Part shown: positions 1-7,616 of the stretch, piece by piece
Layout of the letters: every line of letters begins with the position of its first letter
Numbering within the stretch: the first letter of the stretch is position 1
NCBI RefSeq assembly: GCF_004123145.1
Contig: NZ_SDKC01000001.1
Coordinates: forward strand, 3,381,501 to 3,445,500
Direction of reading: 5' to 3'
DNA length: 64,000 nt
Source of the DNA: Blautia faecicola
Lineage (GTDB): Bacteria; Bacillota; Clostridia; Lachnospirales; Lachnospiraceae
The notes under the pieces: model-generated
Seen by the model: only the letters and a program-made list of their open reading frames with translations
Told to the model about the DNA's origin: nothing
Database searches by the model: none
Translations under genes and position numbers: made by a program

Positions 1-79
1 TCTTAGCAAATTGTAGCATTTCTGGTGATATCTCGTAACAATTTGGCATAAAATGCAATCAAAATGCAACATTTGGATT

Positions 80-112
80 GCATTGAATTTCACCATGCCT
101 TCCCCGTATGAT
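80..112 (+). promoter_or_regulatory. Non-canonical promoter of the endolysin gene
   Basis: The block GCATTGAATTTCA (80-92) is followed after 14 bases by TATGAT (107-112). Taking GAATTT (85-90) as the -35 element gives a 16-base spacer. The same block at the same spacing precedes the holin gene (7649-7617, minus strand). GAATTT is a poor sigma-A -35 box, so use of the small sigma factor encoded at 5610-6122 is inferred. Just upstream, AATGCAATC (54-62) and GATTGCATT (76-84) form a 9-bp inverted repeat that could be an operator overlapping the -35 region. Confidence 0.55.
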
Positions 113-170
113 AAAGCCATAGAAACACGGATCCGATTTCTAAATTCAAAAACTACAAAGGAGAAAAAAT

Positions 171-1274
171 ATGGGAAAAATTGAAACAGCTACACAGTGG
201 ATGATCGATCTTGCAAATGATGATTCACACGGTTATGACCAGACACATCGATGGGGACCAGATTATGACTGCTCCTCAGCAGTTATTTCTGCATGGCAGT
301 ATGCCGGTGTCCCTGTGAAAACTAAAGGCGCTTCTTCTACACATGATATGAAACCTATTTTCTTAGCTAACGGTTTCACCAATGTGATTTCCAGTGTCAC
401 ACTTAGCACAGGAGCTGGATTAAAACGAGGCGATGTCCTTCACAAAGATGGACATGTTGCTATGTATATCGGAAACAATCAAATGGTAGCTGCCCATTCT
501 AACGAGAATGGTGGCATATCCGGAGGAAAGACTGGAGATCAGACAGGGCATGAGATTTCTGTCAGCAAGTACAATTATTCTACCAGTGGATCTAACGCCT
601 GGACTTCTGTCCTTCGCTACACTGCCGAAGCAGAAACCACACCTACAGAACCTACTACCAAAGCCGGTGAATGGATTCAGGCAAGTGATGGCAGATGGCG
701 GTATCGTCACACCGATAATACCTACACCAAGAATGGTTGGGAATTCATCGATGGCAGCTGGTATTATTTTGATGCCGATGGCTGGATGAAGACTGGCTGG
801 GTTCAGGTATCCAATAAATGGTACTTCCTGTACAATAACGGTGTCATGGCTACTAATAAATGGGTGGAAACCTATTATTATGTAGGAAGTGACGGTGCTA
901 TGGTTACAAACACGATGACACCAGACGGCTATATCGTTGATGCAGCCGGTAAATGGGACGGTCGGGATGCATGGGTAAAACGCTTGCAGACCGCATTAAA
1001 AGAAGCCGGTTACAACCCGGGAACTATTGACGGTGTCGCTGGCTCCAACACTCTGGCAGCATGCCCGACACTGAAATCCGGTTCTAAAGGAACCCTGGTT
1101 ACCCTGCTTCAGGAGCGTCTGTATTACTTCTTCGGTATCACTGTCTCCGGTGGTATCGACGGAGATTTCGGAACCGGTACAAAGAATGCAGTTATTTCTT
1201 TCCAGAAAAACTGCGGATTATCCGCCGACGGTATCGTAGGTAATAACACCTGGAGAAAACTTCTGTCCCTGTAA
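171..1274 (+). CDS. Phage-type peptidoglycan hydrolase (endolysin) with wall-binding repeats
   Basis: A 367-aa murein hydrolase. Residues 1-150 resemble the bacteriophage peptidoglycan hydrolase family (Amidase_5, NlpC/P60-like fold): the putative catalytic Cys34 lies in DYDCSSA and His95 in KDGHVAMYIG. Residues about 165-255 hold Trp/Tyr/Gly-rich choline-binding-type repeats (GWEFIDGSWYYFD, KTGWVQVSNKWYF). Residues 262-367 are one or two peptidoglycan-binding modules (VKRLQTALKEAGYN, IDGDFGTGTKNAV). There is no signal peptide or membrane segment, so release would need a holin or lysis; a holin gene with a matching promoter lies at 7186-7581. The start follows AAAGGAG by 7 bases. No other phage gene is adjacent. 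Function is confident; its role in the host is inferred. Confidence 0.85.
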   Translation: MGKIETATQWMIDLANDDSHGYDQTHRWGPDYDCSSAVISAWQYAGVPVKTKGASSTHDMKPIFLANGFTNVISSVTLSTGAGLKRGDVLHKDGHVAMYIGNNQMVAAHSNENGGISGGKTGDQTGHEISVSKYNYSTSGSNAWTSVLRYTAEAETTPTEPTTKAGEWIQASDGRWRYRHTDNTYTKNGWEFIDGSWYYFDADGWMKTGWVQVSNKWYFLYNNGVMATNKWVETYYYVGSDGAMVTNTMTPDGYIVDAAGKWDGRDAWVKRLQTALKEAGYNPGTIDGVAGSNTLAACPTLKSGSKGTLVTLLQERLYYFFGITVSGGIDGDFGTGTKNAVISFQKNCGLSADGIVGNNTWRKLLSL

Positions 1275-1360
1275 AATCATGTACTAACTTTACTTTTCGT
1301 CTGTAATGAATTCCATACTCCTACTCCTGTTCATTGCAGATGCATACCCCTCAAAATACA

Positions 1361-1398
1361 GATACCTCACAGTTGCGGCTGTGAGGTATCACTTTTGT
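1361..1398. terminator. Bidirectional terminator between endolysin and agrB
   Basis: GATACCTCACAG and CTGTGAGGTATC form a perfect 12-bp stem with a 6-base loop, followed by ACTTTTGTTTT on the plus strand. It lies between two converging genes (endolysin ends 1274, agrB ends 1400). Confidence 0.75.
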
Positions 1399-1399
1399 T

Positions 1400-1995
1400 T
1401 TATTTTGCTTTTTTCTGTATTTCTTTTTCATATTCCATTTTTCCAAGAAACATAAAAATCAGTACGATCCAGACAGTTTCACTGAGCAGTGTTACGATCC
1501 AGCCCATACCACAGGCACTAAAAAATAATATTACACCTGTCAGTATAACCGTCAGCAACTTCAGTTTTTCCGGCACATATCGATTTCTTTCTGTTTCATA
1601 GGTCGATTGATGTGCAAAACCGGAGCCATCCGGTTCATCGGAAATAACAACAGCACAATTGCGCTGATTCCGATATACCACACATTACTGCCCACAGATA
1701 TCGCTCTGGAAGTTACCAGAACACTCGCAACCACCAGACAGGAACAGACAAGGCATCCTGCATATGTCTTCATGTGAAATCCTCCACAGTATGCCCGAAG
1801 AGGCATAAACACCATAAGAAACAACATATACTCTTTTCCATATCCAAGACTTCCCGCCAGTATTCCCATTACGGTAAGACTGATCCATTTTTCCATTAAA
1901 ACTTGAACAGCATATTGGAAAATATTGCACCAATGTTGGTCTTTATTCAGATATGTAGTAAATTTAGTGGCAATTACCCCAGACACATATTCCAT
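1400..1995 (-). pseudogene. agrB: agrB-like autoinducer-peptide protease, frameshifted
   Basis: AgrB is the membrane cysteine protease that trims AgrD and forms the thiolactone. The first frame (1995-1561) encodes 144 aa with the catalytic pair intact: His and Cys seven residues apart in GGFHMKTYAGC, preceded by the conserved RAYCGG. It stops at TGA 1563-1561 just after MCRKN. The remaining ~48 residues (LKLLTVILTGV...EKEIQKKAK), holding the last membrane segments, continue in the -1 frame to 1400. The two frames joined give a normal AgrB length (~190 aa). The shift lies at a run of five A (minus strand, 1569-1565); six A would restore CRKK-LKLL. Its ATG overlaps the agrD stop codon (TAATG). 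It could be a true mutation, a phase-variable tract, -1 slippage or a sequencing error. Confidence 0.8.
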
Positions 1996-2126
1996 TATTC
2001 AATGTTCTCCTGAAGTTCAGATGGATACAATGGTTGATGTAAAACAAGTAGACATCCACCTTTTATACTAATTCCAATTACCATAGCTACAAGTATCTTC
2101 AAAATTTCTTTTTTGTTAATCATCAT
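1995..2126 (-). CDS. agrD: AgrD-like autoinducing peptide precursor (43 aa)
   Basis: A short gene between the kinase gene and agrB. The product starts MMINKKEILKILVAMVIG (amphipathic, hydrophobic leader), has the core GGCLLVL and ends HQPLYPSELQENIE. The tail matches the AgrD pattern: in S. aureus AgrD-I the ring Cys is followed by four residues and then DEPEVPTEL; here Cys is followed by LLVL and then HQPLYPSEL. The predicted signal is therefore a Cys-Leu thiolactone ring CLLVL with a short N-terminal tail of unknown length. AAGGAGG sits 4 bases before the first ATG and 7 before the second, so the true start may be 2123. The stop overlaps the agrB start. Upstream, an AT-rich imperfect palindrome (about 2136-2162) overlaps a TATAAT. 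Confidence 0.85.
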   Translation of the reverse strand: MMINKKEILKILVAMVIGISIKGGCLLVLHQPLYPSELQENIE

Positions 2127-2217
2127 TTTCCTCCTTATACAATATTTACTCAAATATTATACAAAGATACTTTTCGTTATTTTATTCATGTAATTTTTTT
2201 GGTTTTATTTGTAATTT

Positions 2218-3477
2218 TTACATAATTACATTTACGATAAATGTTTGATTCTCTGCTTTTATTTCAAAGTATCCATCATACGACTGTACTGTTTTTTCCA
2301 CAGACCGTAATCCGATTCCATGATTTTCTATATCTTTTTTTTCACTCATAAAATATCCATTTTTGTTTTTTTTAAGTTCACCTACATATTTATTTTTTAC
2401 TATTATCTTCAATCTTTTTTTAACAAATGAAATATTTATATAAATGGTTCTATCATCTTCCAACTTTTCTACTGCTTCTAACGCATTATCGAGCAAATTT
2501 CCTAACACGACACATATATCCGAAGATTCGTACGGCAATTTTACTGGTATACTTTGTTCAAGATAAATTTTTATTCCCTTTTGTTTTGCAATAATATTTT
2601 TATAATTTATCAACGCATCTACAGGCAAATTCCCACTCTTAGATATTTCACTCCTATTATCTATGTCTTTATCAATATATTTATTTAAGAATTTTCTTGC
2701 CTCGTCTGGGTTTTGTTTTAAAAGTTCTTGCAAATAAATCATACTATTTTTCATATCATGTTTTGTTCTTCGAACTTCATCCATTACTGCTTTTCTTCCT
2801 TCTATTTCCTTATCATATATCCTTATTTGATATGCGTATTCCTGTTTCTCTCTTTCCGCATTTTGCCTTTCTTGATATAAAGTATATAACCTAAAAATAA
2901 TAATATCGAACACTAATATTACAAATACCAATATTAAAGTTCCGTTTTTCATCATGCTATCTTCTGTTTTTTCTGCAATATTCAGAATAATAATTGACCA
3001 TATTATATTGCATCCAAAAGCAATAGCAAATAAAATTCCATTAGCTCCAACTTCTAAAGATTCAACTTTCCCTTTATATAACAACGATAATATTCTCACG
3101 CATATCCAAAAGACGATTTTCGCCATCATTGCATATAATCTTATATCTCCACTTATATCGCCCTGTATTATCAGTATAATTATGCTAATAACTACCTCTG
3201 ATATTCCTCCTAAAGAAACAGCTAAGAGTACCATCATAATTCTAGTTCGCATCTCAGCATTATAAGCAATGGTACATACAATACTAAGACCAATTAAATT
3301 CCCTAAAAAATTCCACATGTATCCGTCATGAAGATTCATAATTGTAAAATGATAAAAAAAGAAAAAAATCCATGCGCAAATATATCTCCATGTTTTTTCT
3401 CGTTTTTCTAAAAATGTACTAAAAAAATCTTCTTGAACAAATACTGTTGCCGAATCCACCATAATTTCTAATATCAC
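2218..3477 (-). CDS. agrC: AgrC-type sensor histidine kinase (HPK10 family)
   Basis: A 419-aa membrane kinase, the likely receptor for the AgrD peptide. Residues 1-205 are mostly hydrophobic with about six membrane segments. A coiled linker follows, then the H-box RRTKHDMKNS with phospho-acceptor His240, the N-box GNLLDNALEAVE (residues 326-337) and the G-box HGIGLRSVEK (386-395). This order and the short GHKL ATPase domain are typical of AgrC-like HPK10 kinases. The start is GTG at 3477, supported by AAGAGGTG 5 bases upstream. The order agrC-agrD-agrB differs from the usual agrBDCA and no agrA follows directly; the regulator at 4824-5534 is the probable partner because only it keeps an intact receiver. 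Confidence 0.9.
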   Translation of the reverse strand: MILEIMVDSATVFVQEDFFSTFLEKREKTWRYICAWIFFFFYHFTIMNLHDGYMWNFLGNLIGLSIVCTIAYNAEMRTRIMMVLLAVSLGGISEVVISIIILIIQGDISGDIRLYAMMAKIVFWICVRILSLLYKGKVESLEVGANGILFAIAFGCNIIWSIIILNIAEKTEDSMMKNGTLILVFVILVFDIIIFRLYTLYQERQNAEREKQEYAYQIRIYDKEIEGRKAVMDEVRRTKHDMKNSMIYLQELLKQNPDEARKFLNKYIDKDIDNRSEISKSGNLPVDALINYKNIIAKQKGIKIYLEQSIPVKLPYESSDICVVLGNLLDNALEAVEKLEDDRTIYINISFVKKRLKIIVKNKYVGELKKNKNGYFMSEKKDIENHGIGLRSVEKTVQSYDGYFEIKAENQTFIVNVIM

Positions 3478-3512
3478 AATTGCACCTCTTACATTTTTAG
3501 TTGCACTTTCTT

Positions 3513-3553
3513 CTTTCCTCCCTTTTTAACTCCTAAAACCCAAGGGAGGAAAG
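3513..3553 (+). promoter_or_regulatory. Hairpin that would hide the ribosome binding site of the next gene
   Basis: CTTTCCTCCC (3513-3522) and GGGAGGAAAG (3544-3553) are perfect 10-bp inverted repeats separated by 21 bases. The right arm contains the Shine-Dalgarno GGGAGGAAAG of the ORF starting at 3558. In an mRNA the stem would block ribosome access, suggesting translational control (thermometer-, ligand- or antisense-like). Confidence 0.5.
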
Positions 3554-3557
3554 TCAT

Positions 3558-3983
3558 ATGCAAAACAACATATCTATCGATCAAAAGAAACAATATCTCA
3601 AATCTTATCGTTCCACGCTTTGGAACATCCAACTTCTGGAAGATGAGATCCACATGTTTCAATCTTTTTCAAATACTCCAAGTTACATTATTCATCCAGT
3701 GTGCGGAACACAGGCATTTACTGATTACACTTCTTATCGTACACAGATTGATACGCAGATTGCGCGGCTACAGGCAAAACGTCTGGAATCCATCCGATAT
3801 TATCGGAAAATCCTTCAGTGTATTTCAACAATTGAAGACCCCACGGAGCAGACACTTCTTCGTTTAAAATATATCCACGGCAATACCCTGGAATCAATTG
3901 CTGAGACACTCAATTACAGTCTTCGCCAGATTCACAATATCCACCGGCACGCCCTGGAACACCTGACGATTCCTGCGAACTGA
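3558..3983 (+). CDS. Small sigma-4-like/ArpU-like transcription regulator
   Basis: A 141-aa soluble protein. The C-terminal half (residues 92-137, EDPTEQTLLRLKYIHGNTLESIAETLNYSLRQIHNIHRHALEHL) reads as a sigma-70 region 4-type helix-turn-helix, as in DUF1492/ArpU phage late-gene regulators; the N-terminal half is predicted helical, possibly coiled coil. It is the only plus-strand gene inside the island, divergent from agrC (80 bases apart) and convergent with the Xre-like gene. Its ribosome site sits in a 10-bp hairpin. It may activate island promoters; the family assignment is from pattern only. Confidence 0.6.
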   Translation: MQNNISIDQKKQYLKSYRSTLWNIQLLEDEIHMFQSFSNTPSYIIHPVCGTQAFTDYTSYRTQIDTQIARLQAKRLESIRYYRKILQCISTIEDPTEQTLLRLKYIHGNTLESIAETLNYSLRQIHNIHRHALEHLTIPAN

Positions 3984-4006
3984 TACTTTACTATATTTTC
4001 TGACTC

Positions 4007-4050
4007 AAAAAGAGAAGCCCTTACTTTTAATGTAAAGGCTCCTCTTTTTT
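4007..4050. terminator. Bidirectional terminator
   Basis: AAAAAGAG-AGCC-TTAC pairs with GTAA-GGCT-CTCTTTTTT through single mismatches around a short loop, with A/T tracts on both sides. It separates converging genes and overlaps the last codons of the Xre-like gene. Confidence 0.7.
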
Positions 4051-4716
4051 CATCCAACATATATATTCTTTCAATTTCCATTCTATCTCTTCCTGTATTG
4101 AATCCGGAAGTGTTTCCTGTAACTGATTCAATTCGTTCAGATAAAAATTGCCCTTTTCAAAAATCTGAAAAGGAAAGAAATGAAACTTCCGATATAACTG
4201 GTTCAGAAGGTATGCATCTGCACCTATCACTTTGTTTTCCAGTTTTGCATATCTTTTTCTGTTAATCTCTAACATCTCAGCCATCTTGATATGTGTAACC
4301 TGTTCGCTGATCCGAATCCCCCGCCATATGGTATCTTCTTTCAATGTAGCTTCTGCCATACGAAGATAATGACAGATTTCCTCTTCTACCTTTCCCTGCG
4401 CTTTATAGATTCCAGCTTCAAGGTACAGCAGATAACATCTCAGTAACATTCGTTCCATTTCAGGACTGTCGCACTCTTCCAGCAGCTTATTTATGTAACC
4501 TGGCTTCTGCCTCTTTCCTGTAATCAGGTAATAGATATCACCACCATGATCTTCTATTTGGTGCAGACCATTGTAGGAAATAATCACTGCTCCCTGTTCC
4601 ACTCTCTGGTAATGATCCTGCCCCAGACCCATGATTTCGCCCATCTGTTCCTGTGTATAGCTGAGTTTTCGTCGATATTCTTCCAGTCTTTTCAGTATCT
4701 TATAATACGTATCCAT
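4027..4716 (-). CDS. Xre-like regulator with two helix-turn-helix domains
   Basis: A 229-aa soluble protein. Residues 5-65 form a helix-turn-helix (KLSYTQEQMGEIMGLGQDHYQRVEQG) of the Xre/Cro type; a second similar unit lies around residues 125-180 (ISEQVTHIKMAEMLEINRKRYAKLENKV). The middle is helical and leucine-rich. It has no enzymatic motif. Its leader holds two perfect inverted repeats (4719-4759 and 4778-4801), one of which overlaps the ribosome site, so self-control is plausible. Located between the response regulator and the ArpU-like gene, it is probably part of the control circuit of the island. Confidence 0.6.
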   Translation of the reverse strand: MDTYYKILKRLEEYRRKLSYTQEQMGEIMGLGQDHYQRVEQGAVIISYNGLHQIEDHGGDIYYLITGKRQKPGYINKLLEECDSPEMERMLLRCYLLYLEAGIYKAQGKVEEEICHYLRMAEATLKEDTIWRGIRISEQVTHIKMAEMLEINRKRYAKLENKVIGADAYLLNQLYRKFHFFPFQIFEKGNFYLNELNQLQETLPDSIQEEIEWKLKEYICWMKKEEPLH

Positions 4717-4718
4717 TT

Positions 4719-4801
4719 ACAGACATTCTCCATTTTTGTTTTTATTGTAGAATGTCTGTACTGTCCCATGATGTCCCGTTTATACATAATCTTGTATAAA
4801 C
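4719..4801 (-). promoter_or_regulatory. Two perfect palindromes in the leader of the Xre-like gene
   Basis: Outer element: GTTTATACA and TGTATAAAC (4778-4801), 9-bp arms with a 6-base spacer, typical of a dimeric repressor site. Inner element: ACAGACATTCT and AGAATGTCTGT (4719-4759), 11-bp arms around 19 bases; its inner edge covers part of the GGAGA ribosome site ahead of the ATG at 4716. Which is a protein site and which an RNA hairpin cannot be told from sequence. Confidence 0.45.
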
Positions 4802-4823
4802 AGAAAAATTAGCCTTCCTTGGT

Positions 4824-5534
4824 TTAGTCCACCATATCCATATAGATTTTCATGGCTTCATTTTTATACTCTGTGCTGACCGGCAATGTTTCTCCATTTA
4901 AGAGAATTACCTCTGTGGCACTGAAGGTTTTTATGTAGTAATAATTTACAACATACGAGCAGTGAATCCGTATAAACATATTTCCTGCTCTGCTGATCTC
5001 CTGCATCAGCTCTTTCATTTTCATGTAAAACCGGTAATCCTGCCCGTTCTTTTCCACCAGACGAATGACTCTTCTCTGGCTTTCCATATACATGATCTCG
5101 CGATAAGGAATCTGATATAACCGTTTGTTAAATTCAAAATGTAATCGCTCATCCAGATTCATTAATCTTCCATACGCAATCCGAAAATATTCTTCAAATT
5201 TTTCCGGATCGATTGGTTTACGAAGAAACCGCAGTGGTTCTACTTCAAACAACTGCTCATAATAGCTGTCATAGCTGGATACAAACAACAGAATGGTATA
5301 GGGGTCCTGTTCTCGAATTTTTTTTGCTACCGTGATTCCATCCATATTGTCCATTTCAATATCCAGATAGATAATATCGTAAGAACCGTTTTTTTCGATT
5401 GACTCCCACAGTGTTGCCCCGTCAAAAAATATGTCTGTCTCAAAAGAAATTCCCATTTTCTGTCGAATTCTCTGTAACTGCCCATCGATTTCTCCTGTCA
5501 ACAGCTTGTCATCATCACATACCGCTATTTTCAT
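4824..5534 (-). CDS. LytTR (AgrA-like) response regulator with intact receiver
   Basis: A 236-aa regulator. The receiver domain (1-120) has the acidic pocket CDDD (6-9), phospho-acceptor Asp58 in IIYLDIEM, the S/T switch at LLFVSSYD and Lys106 in FLRKP. The C-terminal LytTR DNA-binding domain (about 130-236) carries the usual RRVIRLVEKNGQDYRFYMKM and FIRIHCSYVVNYYYI motifs. The start at 5534 is chosen because GGAGG lies 5 bases upstream; an in-frame ATG at 5546 has a weaker site. It is the only one of three LytTR proteins here with all phosphorylation residues, so it is the likely partner of the AgrC-type kinase. It has its own promoter upstream. Confidence 0.9.
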   Translation of the reverse strand: MKIAVCDDDKLLTGEIDGQLQRIRQKMGISFETDIFFDGATLWESIEKNGSYDIIYLDIEMDNMDGITVAKKIREQDPYTILLFVSSYDSYYEQLFEVEPLRFLRKPIDPEKFEEYFRIAYGRLMNLDERLHFEFNKRLYQIPYREIMYMESQRRVIRLVEKNGQDYRFYMKMKELMQEISRAGNMFIRIHCSYVVNYYYIKTFSATEVILLNGETLPVSTEYKNEAMKIYMDMVD

Positions 5535-5564
5535 TTGTGCCTCCATTTTTCAATCCTTTTTACT

Positions 5565-5573
5565 ATTATAGCA
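5565..5573 (-). promoter_or_regulatory. Extended -10 promoter of the LytTR regulator
   Basis: On the minus strand TGCTATAAT (5573-5565) is a full extended -10 element; no good -35 is visible, as is usual for extended -10 promoters. It lies 31 bases before the ATG at 5534 and just downstream of the sigma-factor gene, so the regulator can be expressed apart from it. Confidence 0.6.
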
Positions 5574-5609
5574 CAGATACCCTGCGGATTTTGTAATTAT
5601 TTTTTTTAT

Positions 5610-6122
5610 TTACATCTTTCTTATTAACTTTTTTCTGATTTTATTACAATATTGTCTGCTGACTCCTTCATGCAGTGCCAGCTCTTTGTCGTTTTCTCCG
5701 TAAAGTAACATCCGTTCAGCAATTTTTCGTTCTTTCCCATGAAAGCAGCGAAGCGCAAGTTCCAGATCCATATAGAATTCTGCTTCACCAAATCCATCGC
5801 CCGCATCCTGAACTTCCGTCCATTCCATATGTACAGTCTCTTTTTTATTATGTAATTCTTTCAGCACCAGATCTTTATATCTGCGTCTGACTGCCGTCTT
5901 TATATAGCTGAGACATTCGCCCTCACTTTTGCAGTATTTCATCTTTTCCAGAGCACAGAATAATGTAACCAGCATCTCCTGTCTGGCATCCTCCTGCTCC
6001 CATGTATACAATTTGTCTGCATAAAACATAAGCAAAGGGTTCATCTTCTCTGCTATTTTCTCAAAGCTTTTTTCATTTCCACTCTTATACTCACGGATCA
6101 GCTCCGCCAGTGTCTTCTCCAT
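5610..6122 (-). CDS. Small alternative sigma factor (sigma-70 family, TcdR/ECF-like)
   Basis: A 170-aa protein with sigma region 2 features (residues ~20-90: NPLLMFYADKLYTWEQEDARQE, then SYIKTAVRRRYKDLV) and a region 4 helix-turn-helix at the C-terminus (residues ~130-170: KIAERMLLYGENDKELALHEGVSRQYCNKIRKKL). Length and two-domain layout fit ECF or TcdR/UviA-type sigma factors. The neighbouring holin recalls the C. difficile toxin locus, where sigma TcdR and holin TcdE lie together, but no toxin gene is present. It probably reads the shared promoter in front of the endolysin and holin. Its own upstream region contains TTTTCCTGTATGATAA, similar to the endolysin -10 region, hinting at self-activation. 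TcdR kinship is inference. Confidence 0.75.
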   Translation of the reverse strand: MEKTLAELIREYKSGNEKSFEKIAEKMNPLLMFYADKLYTWEQEDARQEMLVTLFCALEKMKYCKSEGECLSYIKTAVRRRYKDLVLKELHNKKETVHMEWTEVQDAGDGFGEAEFYMDLELALRCFHGKERKIAERMLLYGENDKELALHEGVSRQYCNKIRKKLIRKM

Positions 6123-6266
6123 CTCCGGTATCCTTTCCGACTGTGCGGAATGAATACCGGTCTGTTATTTTACTTTGAGATTTTGACGACTTGCTTATCA
6201 TACAGGAAAATTCCCGAATTCCCGTTATCTTGTAAAAATCCGGTCTTTTGCTGTCTTTTCAGCAAA

Positions 6267-6305
6267 CAAAAAAAGCCCGAATAAGTTCTAAAACCTATTC
6301 GGACC
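6267..6305 (-). terminator. Terminator after the second LytTR gene
   Basis: On the minus strand GTCCGAATAGGT pairs with ACTTATTCGGGC (one mismatch) and runs into TTTTTTTG. It lies 15 bases past the stop codon at 6321. Confidence 0.7.
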
Positions 6306-6320
6306 TAATTTCTGTATTTA

Positions 6321-7058
6321 TTATTGATTTCTATACATACGATATGCAGTTTTTGCCTGTTCTCTACAGGAACCACTGACTGAAAATTCTCTGCCGTCCT
6401 GTGTACGAACGGTATTTCCATCCATCCAATAAATATATCGGCTGTTGATCAGATACGATTGATGAATTCGCAGAAAGATTTCTTTTCCCTGTTCCATCTG
6501 TTTTTGTATCTGCGATAACTGACCATAAAACGTGTAGCTTTCTTTTTCTGTTACCACCCGGATCTTATGTTGCTGGGATTCCAGATATAAAATTTTCTGA
6601 TATGGAATATGGTAGGTCTTTCTTTTATAATTAAATGTAATATACAATCGATGATCTTCTATTTTTTCCCGTACTTTTTTTACCCAGTGTCTCAGATTTT
6701 CTTTTTCTACAGGCGTTATCAGATATGATGCCGGCATAATTTCAAAGGTTTCCTGTATCTTCTCCTGATTTTCCGACAGCAGGATTATGTACACCTTTTC
6801 ATCTTTCAAACGGATCTTTTCTGCGTAGTACAAACCATCTTTCTCCGTATTATCAAGATTTACAAAAAGAATATCATACTTTTCCGTCACCCAATTTTTG
6901 ACAAGTTGTTGGTTCATGCAAATATTCGTATCTATATTAACCCTAATGTTTTCTTCTTTTCCAACTTCCTCCAGTTGGTTTTCAAGTTGTATGATCTCAT
7001 CACTGTCAGATCCACAGATCAGGATATTCATATACATCATCTGTTTTTTTTCTGCCAT
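6321..7058 (-). CDS. LytTR regulator with a phosphorylation-dead receiver
   Basis: A 245-aa protein with a receiver-like domain (about 10-125) and a LytTR DNA-binding domain (about 140-245; LYLESQQHKIRVV, FLRIHQSYLINSRYI). Aligned with the intact neighbour, the phospho-acceptor Asp is Asn67 (DILFVNLDN against DIIYLDIEM), the conserved Lys is Thr115 (YLITP against FLRKP), and the N-terminal acidic pair is GSDSD. It cannot be controlled by normal Asp phosphorylation, so it may act constitutively, by ligand or partner binding, or by dimer competition with the intact regulator. The start at 7058 has GGGAGG 8 bases upstream; an upstream in-frame GTG (7076) overlaps that site. Confidence 0.85.
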   Translation of the reverse strand: MAEKKQMMYMNILICGSDSDEIIQLENQLEEVGKEENIRVNIDTNICMNQQLVKNWVTEKYDILFVNLDNTEKDGLYYAEKIRLKDEKVYIILLSENQEKIQETFEIMPASYLITPVEKENLRHWVKKVREKIEDHRLYITFNYKRKTYHIPYQKILYLESQQHKIRVVTEKESYTFYGQLSQIQKQMEQGKEIFLRIHQSYLINSRYIYWMDGNTVRTQDGREFSVSGSCREQAKTAYRMYRNQ

Positions 7059-7185
7059 CTTCACAGCCTCCCTCACTGATGTATCTTTATCTTAACAGAT
7101 TTTTTGTCTTACAGAATCTACGTGTCATTTTACGATGTTTACTCGTCAGTCTCCGGGACAAATTGGGTATTTTTTGCATATTTCT

Positions 7186-7581
7186 TTATTTTTCTGTTTC
7201 GTTGATTACTTTTTCTGTGATTTCAAGTCCCCGTTTCAGAATTTCCGGGACACGGTAGCCACAGGCAACCAGATTTTCCAGGATGCTTCTGATTTCATTA
7301 ATCAGAAGATTTGCCAGTGTAAACCAGCCCAGTGCTGACAGATAGCCAAGATCTACACCCAGAAGATCTTTTCCAAGTCTTTGAAACATATAGGGAATCA
7401 GAAATGCAATAAGAAGAATGACCCAGTAACCTACCTTTTTTACAATACCTTTCATCCCTGATTTACTGTTTGCTTCTTTCTTTACTCTTGCTTTATACCA
7501 GCCTGTCAGCCAGTCCAGCACATTTAACAGCAAATAGATTCCAAAAAGATATGCCCCATAATATTCATTAAACCACTTCAT
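7186..7581 (-). CDS. Holin, phage/TcdE toxin-secretion family
   Basis: A 131-aa membrane protein of the phage holin 4 family (PF05105, TcdE-like). It has hydrophobic segments near residues 8-25 (YLFGIYLLLNVLDWLTGW), 48-68 (VGYWVILLIAFLIPYMF) and 75-95 (GYLSALGWFTLANLLINE), the family's typical LDWLTGWYKA turn and a charged C-terminus (ITEKVINETEK). Holins open the membrane to endolysins or toxins. The only candidate cargo seen is the signal-less endolysin at 171-1274, which has the same promoter. AAGGAGG is placed 7 bases before the ATG. Confidence 0.85.
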   Translation of the reverse strand: MKWFNEYYGAYLFGIYLLLNVLDWLTGWYKARVKKEANSKSGMKGIVKKVGYWVILLIAFLIPYMFQRLGKDLLGVDLGYLSALGWFTLANLLINEIRSILENLVACGYRVPEILKRGLEITEKVINETEK

Positions 7582-7616
7582 TTTTTACCTCCTTCTCTAA
7601 TATTTTTGTTATTTAA

